In this document: positions 47,487-56,074 of the stretch, piece after piece
Layout: each line of letters opens with the position of its first letter
Numbering within the stretch: the stretch's first letter is position 1
Assembly (NCBI GenBank): GCA_020634245.1
Contig: JACKCC010000009.1
Coordinates: forward strand, 186,001 to 250,000
Direction: 5' to 3'
Source: Ardenticatenaceae bacterium
Lineage (GTDB): Bacteria > Chloroflexota > Anaerolineae > Promineifilales > Promineifilaceae
DNA length: 64,000 bases
The notes under the pieces: generated by a model
Database searches by the model: none
What the model was told of the DNA's origin: nothing
What the model saw: only the letters and a program-made list of their open reading frames with translations
Translations under genes and position numbers: made by a program

Positions 47487-47567
47487 TTGTTAGCAGTTGG
47501 TGGCTAGTTTCTGGTTGCCAGTCCATACCAGCAGCCAGTTGCCAGCCGCCAGCTACCACCTTCCCAC
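47487..47567. repeat. CAGTTGG/CCAGTTGCCAG intergenic repeat
   Basis: The gap between gcvH and gcvP is filled by short repeated words (TTGCCAG, CAGTTGG, GCCAGC) in both orientations that can fold on themselves. It is similar in style to other intergenic elements of the window but different in sequence. Confidence 0.45.
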
Positions 47568-47579
47568 TGGAGAAAAAAT

Positions 47580-50543
47580 ATGAGCCTACAAGGTTACCCC
47601 AAAACCAACTGGCAGGACTTCATCGAAGCCAGCCATGAACCGTCGGCCAACGGCCGTTCCCCCCTGAGCAACCGCGATTTACTCCAGCCGGCCGACCGCT
47701 TCGTCAAGCGCCACATCGGGCCGCGCAGCCACGACGTCAGCCACATGCTGGAAACGCTGGGCCTGTCCTCCCTGGAAGAACTCGTCGACCAGGCCGTGCC
47801 CGCCTCCATCCGCATGGTCGGCCATTTGAATCTGGAACCGCCACGCAGTGAGACGGCCGTGCTCAACGAACTGCGCGAGTTAGCCGCCCAGAACAAACTG
47901 TTCCGCAACTTCATCGGCATGGGCTACTCCGGCACCGTCACCCCGCCCGTCATCCAGCGCAACATCCTGGAAAACCCCGGCTGGTACACCCAATACACCC
48001 CCTACCAGCCCGAAATCTCCCAGGGGCGGCTGGAAGCATTGATAAATTTCCAGACGATGGTCACCGACCTGACCGGCCTGGAAATCGCCAACGCCTCCCT
48101 GCTCGACGAAGGCACCGCCGCTGCCGAAGCCATGACCCTGTGCCAACGAGCCATGCCGCGCAAATCTAAAGCGAATACATTTTTCGTCTCCGAACTGTGC
48201 CATCCGCAAACCATCGCCGTCGTCCAGACCCGCGCCGAACCATTAGGCATCAGCGTCGTCGTCGGCAATCATGAGACGTATGAATTTGCCGCCGACGGCC
48301 CCGACGCTGCCTTTGGCGTCTTAGTCCAATACCCCACCACCTACGGTGACATTCTGGACTATGGCCCCTTCATTGCTCAAGCCCACGAACACGGCGCTTT
48401 AGCCGTCGTCGCCGCCGACATCTTGTCGCTGGTTCTGCTGCGCGCCCCCGGCGAATTCGGCGCTGATGTGGCGGTGGGCAACACGCAGCGCTTTGGCGTG
48501 CCCATGGGCTTTGGCGGCCCCCATGCCGCCTACATGGCCACGATGGAAAAATATCAGCGCATCATGCCCGGCCGCCTCATCGGCGCCTCCATTGACGCCA
48601 ACGGCAAACCGGGTTACCGGCTGGCGCTGCAAACCCGCGAGCAGCACATCCGCCGCGAAAAAGCGACCAGCAATATCTGCACCGCCCAGGTGCTTCTGGC
48701 CATCATGGCCTCGATGTACGCTGTCTACCACGGCCCGGAAGGGCTGCGGCGCATCGCCAGCCGGGTGCGGCTGCTGACCGGTGTCCTGGCGGCGGCGCTC
48801 AAGAATGCCGGTTACAAATTAAACGATGCGCCGGTGTTCGACACCCTCAAAATCAGCGGCGGCCCCAAGACCCAGGCCGAAATTCATGGCGCTGCCCTGG
48901 CGGCCGAAGTCAATCTGCGCTACTTCGCCGATGGTTCGGTGGGGGTGTCGTTGGATGAAGCCTCCGGTGTCAGCAGTCTCAAGCTGTTGTTTGCCATCTT
49001 TGGCCTGAGCGGCGATTTTGAGCAGCTGGCCGATGGCGTCAAGCTGGATTATGCCGCGCCGCATCAGCGGACGAGTAAGTTCCTGACCCATCCTGTCTTC
49101 AACATCTACCAGTCAGAAACGGAGATGATGCGCTACATCACCCGGCTGCAAAAGCGGGATTTGTCACTGGCCCATTCGATGATTCCGCTGGGGTCGTGCA
49201 CGATGAAGCTCAATGCGGCGGTAGAGATGCTGCCCATCACCCTGCCGGAGTTTGGCCAGATGCATCCCTTTGCCCCGGCCGACCAGACCCAAGGGTACCG
49301 CGAGATGTTCCGGCGGCTGGAGAACTGGCTGGCCGAGATTACGGGGTTTACGGCCGTTTCTCTCCAACCCAACTCCGGCGCTTCCGGCGAATATGCCGGG
49401 ATGCTGGTCATCCGTGCTTATCATAAATCACGCGGCGAAGGGCATCGTAATGTCTGCCTCATCCCCAGTTCGGCCCACGGGACCAATCCGGCCAGCGCGG
49501 CGATGGCGGGAATGGAGGTGGTTGTTGTGGCCTGTGATGAGAATGGCAACATTGACGTAGACGATTTGGAAGCCAAGGCTAAACAGCATGAAGCCAATCT
49601 GGCGGCGTTGATGGTCACCTATCCCTCCACCCACGGCGTGTACGAGCAGGCGATTGAGAAAATCTGCGCCATCGTCCACGAGCATGGCGGGCAGGTGTAT
49701 TTGGATGGGGCCAACATGAACGCCCTGGTCGGCTTGACCCGGCCGGCGCGCGATTTTGGCGCGGATGTTTGCCACCTGAATCTGCACAAGACGTTTGCCA
49801 TTCCCCACGGCGGCGGCGGTCCCGGCGTTGGCCCAATTGGTGTGGCTGAACATCTGGCGCAGTTCCTGCCCAATCATCCGGTCGTGGCCGGTGTCGGCGG
49901 TGAAAACTCGCTGGGAGCGGTCTCATCCGCGCCCTGGGGCAGCGCCAGTGTCATGCCGATTTCCTACGCTTACATCGCTATGATGGGCGACTGGGGGCTG
50001 ACGGTGGCGACGCAGATTGCTATCTTGAACGCCAATTACATCGCTCAGCGGCTGGAACCGTATTTTCCGGTGTTGTATCGGGGTAAGAACGGCCGTGTCG
50101 CCCATGAGTGCATTGTGGAGATGCGTCATCTGAAGGATTACGTCACGGTGGATGATGTGGCCAAGCGGTTGATGGATTTCGGTTTCCATGCCCCGACGAT
50201 GTCGTTCCCCGTTCCCGGTACGCTGATGATTGAGCCGACGGAGAGTGAGTCGCTGGCGGAGCTGGACCGCTTCTGTGAGGCAATGATTGCTATTCGGGGT
50301 GAGATTCAGGACATCGAGGATGGCAAGGTCAGCCACGATGCGAGTGTATTGGCTCATGCCCCGCATACGGCGGAGGTGGTGTTGGCTGCGGTGTGGGAAC
50401 GGCCGTATTCCCGTGAACAAGCCGCTTTCCCCACCGCGTTCACCCGCGAATCCAAGTTCTGGCCCTTCGTCGGCCGTATTGACAACGTTTATGGCGACCG
50501 CAATCTGGTCTGTACTTGCCTGCCCATTGAGGATTACGCTTAA
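47580..50543 (+). CDS. gcvP: Glycine dehydrogenase (decarboxylating), P protein
   Basis: A 987-residue single-chain P protein, meaning both half-domains (GcvPA and GcvPB) are joined. It decarboxylates glycine with PLP and passes the aminomethyl group to GcvH. The N-terminus FVKRHIGPRSHDVSHML is the family opening. MGYSGTVTPPVIQRNILENPGWYT and NASLLDEGTAAAEAM come from the first half. The PLP lysine of the second half lies in CHLNLHKTFAIPHGGGGPG (about residue 735), preceded by SSAHGTNPASAAMAGM. Length is normal. About 25 extra residues precede the conserved start. The gene follows gcvH by 93 bases of repeat sequence and has GGAG before the ATG. Confidence 0.96.
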   Translation: MSLQGYPKTNWQDFIEASHEPSANGRSPLSNRDLLQPADRFVKRHIGPRSHDVSHMLETLGLSSLEELVDQAVPASIRMVGHLNLEPPRSETAVLNELRELAAQNKLFRNFIGMGYSGTVTPPVIQRNILENPGWYTQYTPYQPEISQGRLEALINFQTMVTDLTGLEIANASLLDEGTAAAEAMTLCQRAMPRKSKANTFFVSELCHPQTIAVVQTRAEPLGISVVVGNHETYEFAADGPDAAFGVLVQYPTTYGDILDYGPFIAQAHEHGALAVVAADILSLVLLRAPGEFGADVAVGNTQRFGVPMGFGGPHAAYMATMEKYQRIMPGRLIGASIDANGKPGYRLALQTREQHIRREKATSNICTAQVLLAIMASMYAVYHGPEGLRRIASRVRLLTGVLAAALKNAGYKLNDAPVFDTLKISGGPKTQAEIHGAALAAEVNLRYFADGSVGVSLDEASGVSSLKLLFAIFGLSGDFEQLADGVKLDYAAPHQRTSKFLTHPVFNIYQSETEMMRYITRLQKRDLSLAHSMIPLGSCTMKLNAAVEMLPITLPEFGQMHPFAPADQTQGYREMFRRLENWLAEITGFTAVSLQPNSGASGEYAGMLVIRAYHKSRGEGHRNVCLIPSSAHGTNPASAAMAGMEVVVVACDENGNIDVDDLEAKAKQHEANLAALMVTYPSTHGVYEQAIEKICAIVHEHGGQVYLDGANMNALVGLTRPARDFGADVCHLNLHKTFAIPHGGGGPGVGPIGVAEHLAQFLPNHPVVAGVGGENSLGAVSSAPWGSASVMPISYAYIAMMGDWGLTVATQIAILNANYIAQRLEPYFPVLYRGKNGRVAHECIVEMRHLKDYVTVDDVAKRLMDFGFHAPTMSFPVPGTLMIEPTESESLAELDRFCEAMIAIRGEIQDIEDGKVSHDASVLAHAPHTAEVVLAAVWERPYSREQAAFPTAFTRESKFWPFVGRIDNVYGDRNLVCTCLPIEDYA

Positions 50544-50587
50544 TGTAATCGGGAAGTTGCTCGTTCATAACGTCATTCGTTCAATTT

Positions 50588-50638
50588 GAGACTAGAGGCT
50601 GGAGACTGGTAAGCGACCAGTCACCAATCTCTAGTCTC
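50588..50638. repeat. GAGACTAGAG...CTCTAGTCTC inverted repeat
   Basis: Ten-base arms at 50588-50597 and 50629-50638 enclose an inner GACTGGT/ACCAGTC pair. It lies between gcvP and gcvT and is related in wording to the element at the end of NRPS 3 (29549-29588). Confidence 0.65.
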
Positions 50639-50659
50639 CTGATTATGGAGGAAAAAACA

Positions 50660-51781
50660 ATGGCAAAAGCCTTAAAACTAACTAATTTACACGACTGGCA
50701 CGTTGCGCATGGAGGCCGGATGGTTCCTTTTGCCGGTTGGGAGATGCCCGTCCAATATCCGACCGGGCCGATTGAAGAGCATCGGGCCACCCGCGAAGCA
50801 GCGGGCTTGTTTGACATCGATCACATGGGCCAGATGGAAGTGCGCGGCCCGGAAGCGGAAGCGTTTGTCAACTGGCTGGTGACATATGATGTGCGCCAGA
50901 TGGCCATGTTCGATGCCCATTATTCTTTGATGTGCTATCCCGACGGCGGCATTGTGGACGATGTTTTTGTGTACAAGATGCCGGAAACGGATGGCAGTGT
51001 GTATTTCTTCATCGCTATCAACGCCGATAACAAGAATAAGGACGTAGCCTGGGCCAAAGCACAAGCCATTGGCTTTGACGTGACCGTCACCGATATTTCC
51101 GACGAGACGTACATGCTGGCTTTTCAAGGCCCCAAAGCACCGGAGATTCTGGATCGGTTGACGCAGGTTGATTTGACGGCCGTACCCCGATTTACGGCCG
51201 TTATCGACACCATTTTCGACGACGTAAAAGTTCTGTTTGGCCGCACTGGCTACACCGGTGAAGACGGCTTCGAGTTGTACTTTCCGGCCGAGCACGCAGT
51301 GAAAGTATGGGAAGGTATCTTGGCCGCGGGCGAAGCCGATGGTGTCCTGCCGGTAGGCCTGGCGGCGCGGGACAGCCTGCGCTTTGAGCCGTGCATGCCG
51401 CTTTACGGCCACGAAATCGCTGCTGACATCTCGCCCATCGAAGCCCGCCTTACCTTTGCTGTGGGCTTTGACAAGAATTTCATTGGCCGGGATGCGCTGC
51501 TCAAGATTAAGTTGGAACGGCCGTCCCGCGTCCTCGTCGGTTTTGAAATGGTCGATCGCGGCGTGCCTCGGCATGGTTATCCCATCGCCCACGAAGGGCA
51601 GGGAGTTGGCGTAGTCACTACCGGCATGTTTTCCCCCACGTCACAGCGCTACCTAGGGATGGCTTACGTCCCCAGCGAACTGGCCAAAATTGGCACCGAA
51701 ATCGACATCATGGTTCGTGACAAGGCGAAAAAAGCGGTGGTGGTGAAACGGCCGTTTTACGTCCCGGCCTACCGCCGTTAA
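50660..51781 (+). CDS. gcvT: Aminomethyltransferase, glycine cleavage T protein
   Basis: A 373-residue T protein, which transfers the one-carbon unit from aminomethyl-H protein to tetrahydrofolate and releases ammonia. Family signatures include MVPFAGWEMPVQYPTGPIEEHRATREAAGLFDIDHMGQ (residues about 18-55) with the catalytic aspartate region YDVRQM, and GRTGYTGEDGFELYFP. The frame is open from 50645, but that first ATG overlaps the GGAGG (50647-50651) that serves ATG 50660, so the latter is used. The C-terminal beta-barrel, with GVVTTGMFSPTSQRYLGMAYV, is intact. It completes gcvHPT; the L protein (lipoamide dehydrogenase) is not in the window. Confidence 0.95.
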   Translation: MAKALKLTNLHDWHVAHGGRMVPFAGWEMPVQYPTGPIEEHRATREAAGLFDIDHMGQMEVRGPEAEAFVNWLVTYDVRQMAMFDAHYSLMCYPDGGIVDDVFVYKMPETDGSVYFFIAINADNKNKDVAWAKAQAIGFDVTVTDISDETYMLAFQGPKAPEILDRLTQVDLTAVPRFTAVIDTIFDDVKVLFGRTGYTGEDGFELYFPAEHAVKVWEGILAAGEADGVLPVGLAARDSLRFEPCMPLYGHEIAADISPIEARLTFAVGFDKNFIGRDALLKIKLERPSRVLVGFEMVDRGVPRHGYPIAHEGQGVGVVTTGMFSPTSQRYLGMAYVPSELAKIGTEIDIMVRDKAKKAVVVKRPFYVPAYRR

Positions 51782-51828
51782 AACAAATAATCCGCAGATT
51801 ACACAAATTTCGCAGACAGTTTTTATGC

Positions 51829-51895
51829 GTAGGGGCGAGGCAATCGGCCGTGATCTTGGTACAGCAAAACGGCCTTCTCTCCGATTGCCTCGCCC
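51829..51895. repeat. Inverted repeat with 15-bp perfect arms after gcvT
   Basis: GGGCGAGGCAATCGG (about 51833-51847) is exactly complementary to CCGATTGCCTCGCCC (51881-51895). A GTAGG prefix links it to the family at 26145 and 53052. CGCAGATT-type words flank it on both sides. It may end the gcv transcript. Confidence 0.7.
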
Positions 51896-51954
51896 TGGTT
51901 CCTTTCATCAAAAGCAAAATCTGTGGATCGATTCTTTACAAAAGGAAAACAATC

Positions 51955-53055
51955 ATGAGCGAAAAAGTTAGAGCAGACAAACACGTGAAACTATTCATCC
52001 CCGGTCCGACCGAAGTGCGGCCAGAGGTGTTAGACGCCCAGGCCGACTGGATGATCGGCCACCGCATGCCCGAATGTACCGCCCTAATCGGCCGTATCCG
52101 CCCCAAACTGGCCAAAGTCTTCCTGACCGAAAAGCGCGTCCTCCTCAACGCCGCCACCGGCACCGGCTTCATGGAAGCGGCCATCCGCAACGTCGCCAAC
52201 GGTAAAGTCCTCAACTGCGTCAACGGCGCGTTCAGCGACCGCTGGCGCGAAATCACCGCAGCCTGCGGCCGCGAGAACGAAGTCCTGGAAGCCGAATGGG
52301 GCCAGCCCATCCTGCCCGAAGCGGTGGCCGAACGGCTGGCTCAGGGCGGCTTCGACGCCATCACCGTGGCCCACAACGAAACCAGCACCGGCGTGACCAA
52401 TCCCATCGAAGCCATTGCCCAGGTCGTGCGCCAGGCTCCCAACGGTGAAAACATCATGATTCTGGTCGATGCCGTGAGCAGCATGGCCGGTGTGGCCATC
52501 CCCTTCGACGACTGGGATTTGGACGTGCTGCTGACCAGCAGTCAAAAAGCCTTTGCCCTGCCCGCCGGATTGACCTTTGCTGCCGTTTCCGACCGGGCGA
52601 TGGAAAAAGCGAAGACTGTACCGGCCAGAGGCTGGTATTTCGACTTCCTCGTGTTGGAGAAATATTTGTTGAAGAACCAGACCCCGGCGACAACGGCCGT
52701 TTCCCTCCTCTACGCCCTGGACAAGCAGCTCGACGACATGATGGCCGAGGGTATGGAAAACCGCTGGGCGCGCCATCTGGCCATGCGCGACCGCACCATC
52801 GAATGGGCCGAATCGCGCGGCCTGACCCTCTTTGCCCCCGAAGGCTACCGGTCGCCCACCGTGACCTGCATCAGTAACGATAAAAACTACGACATTTCCG
52901 CCCTCAACGCCTTCCTGCGTGAACGCGGCATGATTATCTCCAACGGCTACGGTGCGCTGAAAGGCAAGAACTTCCGCATCGCTCACATGGGTGACCTGCA
53001 AATGGAAGATATGGAAGCGCTGTTTGCGGCGATTGATGAATTTTTAGCGCAGTAG
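51955..53055 (+). CDS. Class V (SerC/glyoxylate-type) PLP aminotransferase
   Basis: A 366-residue fold-type I aminotransferase of class V. The N-terminus HVKLFIPGPTEVRPEVLDAQ and IGHRMPE are typical of alanine/serine-glyoxylate and archaeal-type phosphoserine aminotransferases. The PLP aspartate is in ILVDAVSSMAGV and the Schiff-base lysine in LLTSSQKAFALPAGL (about residue 198). ATG 51955 has AAAGGA upstream; a longer frame to 51850 runs through a repeat and is not used. It lies directly before serA, suggesting phosphoserine aminotransferase. The nearby glycine cleavage and ureide genes make a glyoxylate or ureidoglycine-glyoxylate aminotransferase role equally possible. Confidence 0.85.
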   Translation: MSEKVRADKHVKLFIPGPTEVRPEVLDAQADWMIGHRMPECTALIGRIRPKLAKVFLTEKRVLLNAATGTGFMEAAIRNVANGKVLNCVNGAFSDRWREITAACGRENEVLEAEWGQPILPEAVAERLAQGGFDAITVAHNETSTGVTNPIEAIAQVVRQAPNGENIMILVDAVSSMAGVAIPFDDWDLDVLLTSSQKAFALPAGLTFAAVSDRAMEKAKTVPARGWYFDFLVLEKYLLKNQTPATTAVSLLYALDKQLDDMMAEGMENRWARHLAMRDRTIEWAESRGLTLFAPEGYRSPTVTCISNDKNYDISALNAFLRERGMIISNGYGALKGKNFRIAHMGDLQMEDMEALFAAIDEFLAQ

Positions 53056-53110
53056 GGGCAGGTCTTGTACCCGCCCATTGAAGAGGGCGACCACAAGGGT
53101 GCGCCCCTAC
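53052..53110. repeat. GTAGGGGC...GCCCCTAC palindrome overlapping the aminotransferase stop
   Basis: The arms GTAGGGGC and GCCCCTAC delimit 59 bases with an inner GGGCGACCACAAGGGTGCG, closely like the element at 26145-26201. The aminotransferase stop TAG (53053-53055) lies in the left arm. Confidence 0.75.
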
Positions 53111-53124
53111 GAAAAGGTGTTTTT

Positions 53125-54078
53125 ATGTTGCATATACTCATTTCAGACAAATTAGGCGAGGCCGGGCTGGCTATGTTGGATAAGGCGGCCGATGTCGCCT
53201 ACGACGTAAAAACCGGTTTGAGCAAAGAGGAACTGCTGGCAGCCATCCCCGAATACGATGGGCTGATTATCCGCAGCGGCACCCAGGTAGACGCCGATGT
53301 GTTGGCGGCGGGCAGCAAGCTCAAAGTGGTCGGCCGGGCCGGGATTGGCGTGGACAACGTCAATGTAGAAGCGGCGACCAAGCATGGCGTGATTGTGATG
53401 AACACGCCCGGCTCCAACAGCATGGCCACCGCCGAACAGACGATGGCCCTCATGCTGGCTGTCACCCGGCACACCGTTCCGGCGCACAATTCGCTGGCCG
53501 CCGGCGAGTGGAACCGGGCGCAGTTTTCCGGGACGGAGCTGTACGGCAAGGTGCTGGGCATCGTTGGCTTTGGCCGGATTGGCCGATTAGTCGCCGAGCG
53601 GGCCAAGGCATTTGGCATGACGGTGCTGGCTCACGACCCGTTCGTCAAAGCGGAAGAAGGGACCAAATTGGGCGTGTCGCTGGTGGACTTGAACCGGGTG
53701 TTTTCCCAGGCCGATTATTTGACGCTGCATACGGCCGTTACCCCCGAAACGACCAAAATGATTAACTGCCCCTCCATCAAGAAAATGAAGAAGGGCGTCA
53801 TCATCATCAACGTAGCCCGTGGCAAGTTGATTGACGAAGCGGCACTGGCCGAAGCATTGCAAGATGGTCATGTGAAAGCGGCCGCGTTGGATGTGTATGC
53901 TACTGAACCGCCACCCACCGATAATCCCTTGCTTGGCCTGCCTAATGTCTTGCACACGCCTCATCTGGGGGCCAGCACGGCCGAGGCCCAGAGCAATGTG
54001 TCTACGCAAATCGTGGGGCAGGTGTTGGATTTCCTGCGCGGCAAGGAGACCCGCAATGCGGTCAACAAGCTACCCTAA
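53125..54078 (+). CDS. serA: D-3-phosphoglycerate dehydrogenase, short form
   Basis: A 317-residue NAD-dependent 2-hydroxyacid dehydrogenase without the C-terminal ACT domain of longer SerA proteins. It would oxidise 3-phosphoglycerate to phosphohydroxypyruvate, the substrate for a transaminase encoded just before it. Seen are GIVGFGRIGRLVAERAKAFGM (nucleotide binding, about residues 142-162), the catalytic arginine in INVARGKLIDE, the glutamate in LDVYATEPP and the histidine in HTPHLGASTAEA. ATG 53125 with AAGG upstream is used; the longer frame crosses the repeat. All catalytic residues are present, unlike in the related domain encoded next. Another 2-hydroxyacid such as glyoxylate/hydroxypyruvate is an alternative substrate. 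Confidence 0.88.
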   Translation: MLHILISDKLGEAGLAMLDKAADVAYDVKTGLSKEELLAAIPEYDGLIIRSGTQVDADVLAAGSKLKVVGRAGIGVDNVNVEAATKHGVIVMNTPGSNSMATAEQTMALMLAVTRHTVPAHNSLAAGEWNRAQFSGTELYGKVLGIVGFGRIGRLVAERAKAFGMTVLAHDPFVKAEEGTKLGVSLVDLNRVFSQADYLTLHTAVTPETTKMINCPSIKKMKKGVIIINVARGKLIDEAALAEALQDGHVKAAALDVYATEPPPTDNPLLGLPNVLHTPHLGASTAEAQSNVSTQIVGQVLDFLRGKETRNAVNKLP

Positions 54079-54116
54079 AGACCGGGCCAGAAAGATGGCC
54101 AAATAACGTTCAACCT

Positions 54117-54148
54117 GATGGGGCGATTTGATAATCGCCCTATCTTTT
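54117..54148 (+). terminator. Rho-independent terminator after serA
   Basis: The stem GGGCGATT (54121-54128) / AATCGCCC (54133-54140), extended outward to about 12 pairs with one wobble, has a TGAT loop and is followed by CTTTTTATT. It is a classical intrinsic terminator or partial attenuator 17 bases before the next gene. Confidence 0.7.
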
Positions 54149-54164
54149 TATTGGAGAGATGAAG

Positions 54165-55880
54165 ATGGAAAATGAGCAGCGCCCCCGCGTGTTAGTTTAT
54201 GATTCGGTCGAAGCCCACTGCCTGGATTGTTTGTATGAAGTTGCCGATGTCGATATACAGCCCGATTTGACTGAAGCGGAGCTTATGGCCGCCATTGGCG
54301 AATATGACGCGTTGATTGTCGGGCCGCCGCGCCGCTTGACGGGCCGGATGATTGAGCAAGGCTACCGCTTGCAGGCGATTGGTTATGCCGCATCTCGTCT
54401 GGACAATGTGGACGTGAGCGCGGCGCGGGCGATGGGTATCGAGGTGTTTAATGCTCCGGCCAGCAGCGCCGTCGCCATCGCCGAACAGACATTGTCGCAG
54501 TTGCTGCTTTTGGCCGACAGGTTTGGCAACGGCCGTTTAGCCGGGAAAACACTCGGTCTCGTCGGCTTCGGCCGGATTGGGCAGCAGGTGGCCCAGCGGG
54601 CGCGGGCTTTCAACATGCGTGTGCTGGCCAATCAGCCCCGCCTCACCCCGGAATTGGCGTTAGCTGCCGGTGTCCAGGCCGTCGATTTGCTAGATTTATT
54701 GCGCGAAGCGGATTTCACCAGCCTGCACTTGCCCTTTAACGCCGAAACCAAAACCATCCTGGGCCAGGCCGAGATCAGGGCCATGAGACCCGGCGCTTGC
54801 CTGATCAACACCGGTCACGCCGAACTGCTGGACAGTGGCGCGCTGCTGGCCGGGTTGGAAAACGGGAACCTCGCCGGAGCCGCCCTCTTTGTTCATCCCA
54901 GTGAAATGCACGACGCGCTGGACACGGCCGTTATCTTACTGCGACAGCATTCCCACGTACTGACCACGCCTTACCAGACCACCATCATCGACAGCAACCA
55001 CGCCGATGCCCTCCGCGAAATCAGCGAGCATATTGCCGATGTACTCAGTGCTGAGAAAGCCAGTTCGCTTCTGTCACTGCAAGTTGTCCCCATCAATCAG
55101 GTATCGCCGCATGAGGAAGTGGATGATAAACGCGTCGCCCGCCTCATGGCGGCCATCGGCAATAATCCCCAACTGATCGACCCGCCGATTGCTGTGTATT
55201 GGAACGGCCGTTACGTCATTCTCGATGGCGCGACCCGGTTCACCGCCTTCAAAAGGCTGGGCTTCGAGCATATGATCTTCCAAATCGTCGATACCACACC
55301 GGAATCATTTACGCTGCACACCTGGTATCATGCCATTTCCAGCGAACGGCCGTTCGCCGACCTGCTGACCCATTTGCAGCAGTTGGATGGCATCTTGTTT
55401 GAAGAACTGCCGCCTGGCAAAACCCAATCCATCTTTCAAGACAAGTCGGTGCTTTGCTACTTTTTGGCGCGCAACGGCCGTATCACCCTGGCCAAAACCG
55501 CCCCCGGCGCTGTCCATTTGGATGTGATGAATGATTTAGTCGCCAGTTACACGAGTTGGGGCACGGTCGAGCGTACCCTGCTGACCGATTTGCCACGTTT
55601 GTTGGAGCAGTTTCCCCGGTTAACGGCCGTAGCCATTTTCCCCCAATTCGCCCCCGAAACCGTTTTCGATGTGGCCAGCCGGGGTGGCTTTGTCCCCGCC
55701 GGATTGACCCGCTTCGTCATCCCAGGACGCATTCTGCGCCTCAACATGAAGCTGGATCGGCTGTTGGAAAACGACACCCTGGCCGCCAAGCGAACCTGGT
55801 TCAAAAAACAGCTCGCCCAAAAAATCGCTTCGTCCCGCCTTAGGTATTATGAAGAACCTGTCGTCCTTTTAGATGACTAA
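54165..55880 (+). CDS. Fusion of altered SerA-like domain with SerK/SbnI-like serine kinase domain
   Basis: A 571-residue protein with two parts. Residues 1 to about 300 follow the 2-hydroxyacid dehydrogenase fold, with an intact GLVGFGRIGQQVAQRARAF, but the catalytic arginine (NTARG) has become LINTGHAELLD and the histidine (TPH) has become TTPYQ; the glutamate position is kept. Residues about 305-571 resemble the ParB-fold free serine kinases SerK and SbnI: INQVSPHEEVDDKRV, YVILDGATRFTAFKRLG (DGHHR in SerK), LHTWYHAI and the end TRFVIPGRILRLNMKL. O-phosphoserine formation from free serine, or serine sensing, is the natural hypothesis. GGAGAG before 54159 suits ATG 54165. It is placed directly after serA. 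Confidence 0.75.
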   Translation: MENEQRPRVLVYDSVEAHCLDCLYEVADVDIQPDLTEAELMAAIGEYDALIVGPPRRLTGRMIEQGYRLQAIGYAASRLDNVDVSAARAMGIEVFNAPASSAVAIAEQTLSQLLLLADRFGNGRLAGKTLGLVGFGRIGQQVAQRARAFNMRVLANQPRLTPELALAAGVQAVDLLDLLREADFTSLHLPFNAETKTILGQAEIRAMRPGACLINTGHAELLDSGALLAGLENGNLAGAALFVHPSEMHDALDTAVILLRQHSHVLTTPYQTTIIDSNHADALREISEHIADVLSAEKASSLLSLQVVPINQVSPHEEVDDKRVARLMAAIGNNPQLIDPPIAVYWNGRYVILDGATRFTAFKRLGFEHMIFQIVDTTPESFTLHTWYHAISSERPFADLLTHLQQLDGILFEELPPGKTQSIFQDKSVLCYFLARNGRITLAKTAPGAVHLDVMNDLVASYTSWGTVERTLLTDLPRLLEQFPRLTAVAIFPQFAPETVFDVASRGGFVPAGLTRFVIPGRILRLNMKLDRLLENDTLAAKRTWFKKQLAQKIASSRLRYYEEPVVLLDD

Positions 55881-55904
55881 CGCCTGTTTTGCCCATTAAC
55901 TAAT

Positions 55905-55970
55905 CTTTATGAATTCTTTACATAGGCCTTATGCGTCCCTTATCCCTTCTATGCTAGATTGTACAAAGTG
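55905..55970 (+). promoter_or_regulatory. Four 11-bp direct repeats and promoter before the carbamoyltransferase
   Basis: TTAT/TTAC cores start at 55907, 55918, 55929 and 55940, each 11 bases apart, followed by TAGATT (55955-55960, possible -10) and TTGTACAAAG (55959-55968). Repeat number, phase and the 19-base spacing equal those before gcvH. The two promoters probably share one OmpR-type activator. A leader of about 105 bases separates it from the ATG. Confidence 0.65.
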
Positions 55971-56074
55971 GCACAATAACGTGATTCTCATCATACGGCC
56001 TGTTCTATGTGCAAGACGTAGTACCGGTCGAAAACAAGATTATCAAACCTCGATGAATTAAGGATAGATACAAG

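Noticed and set aside
51955..53055. Naming the class V aminotransferase serC or pucG
   Set aside because: Neighbours support either a phosphoserine or a glyoxylate-related role, and motifs alone do not separate them.
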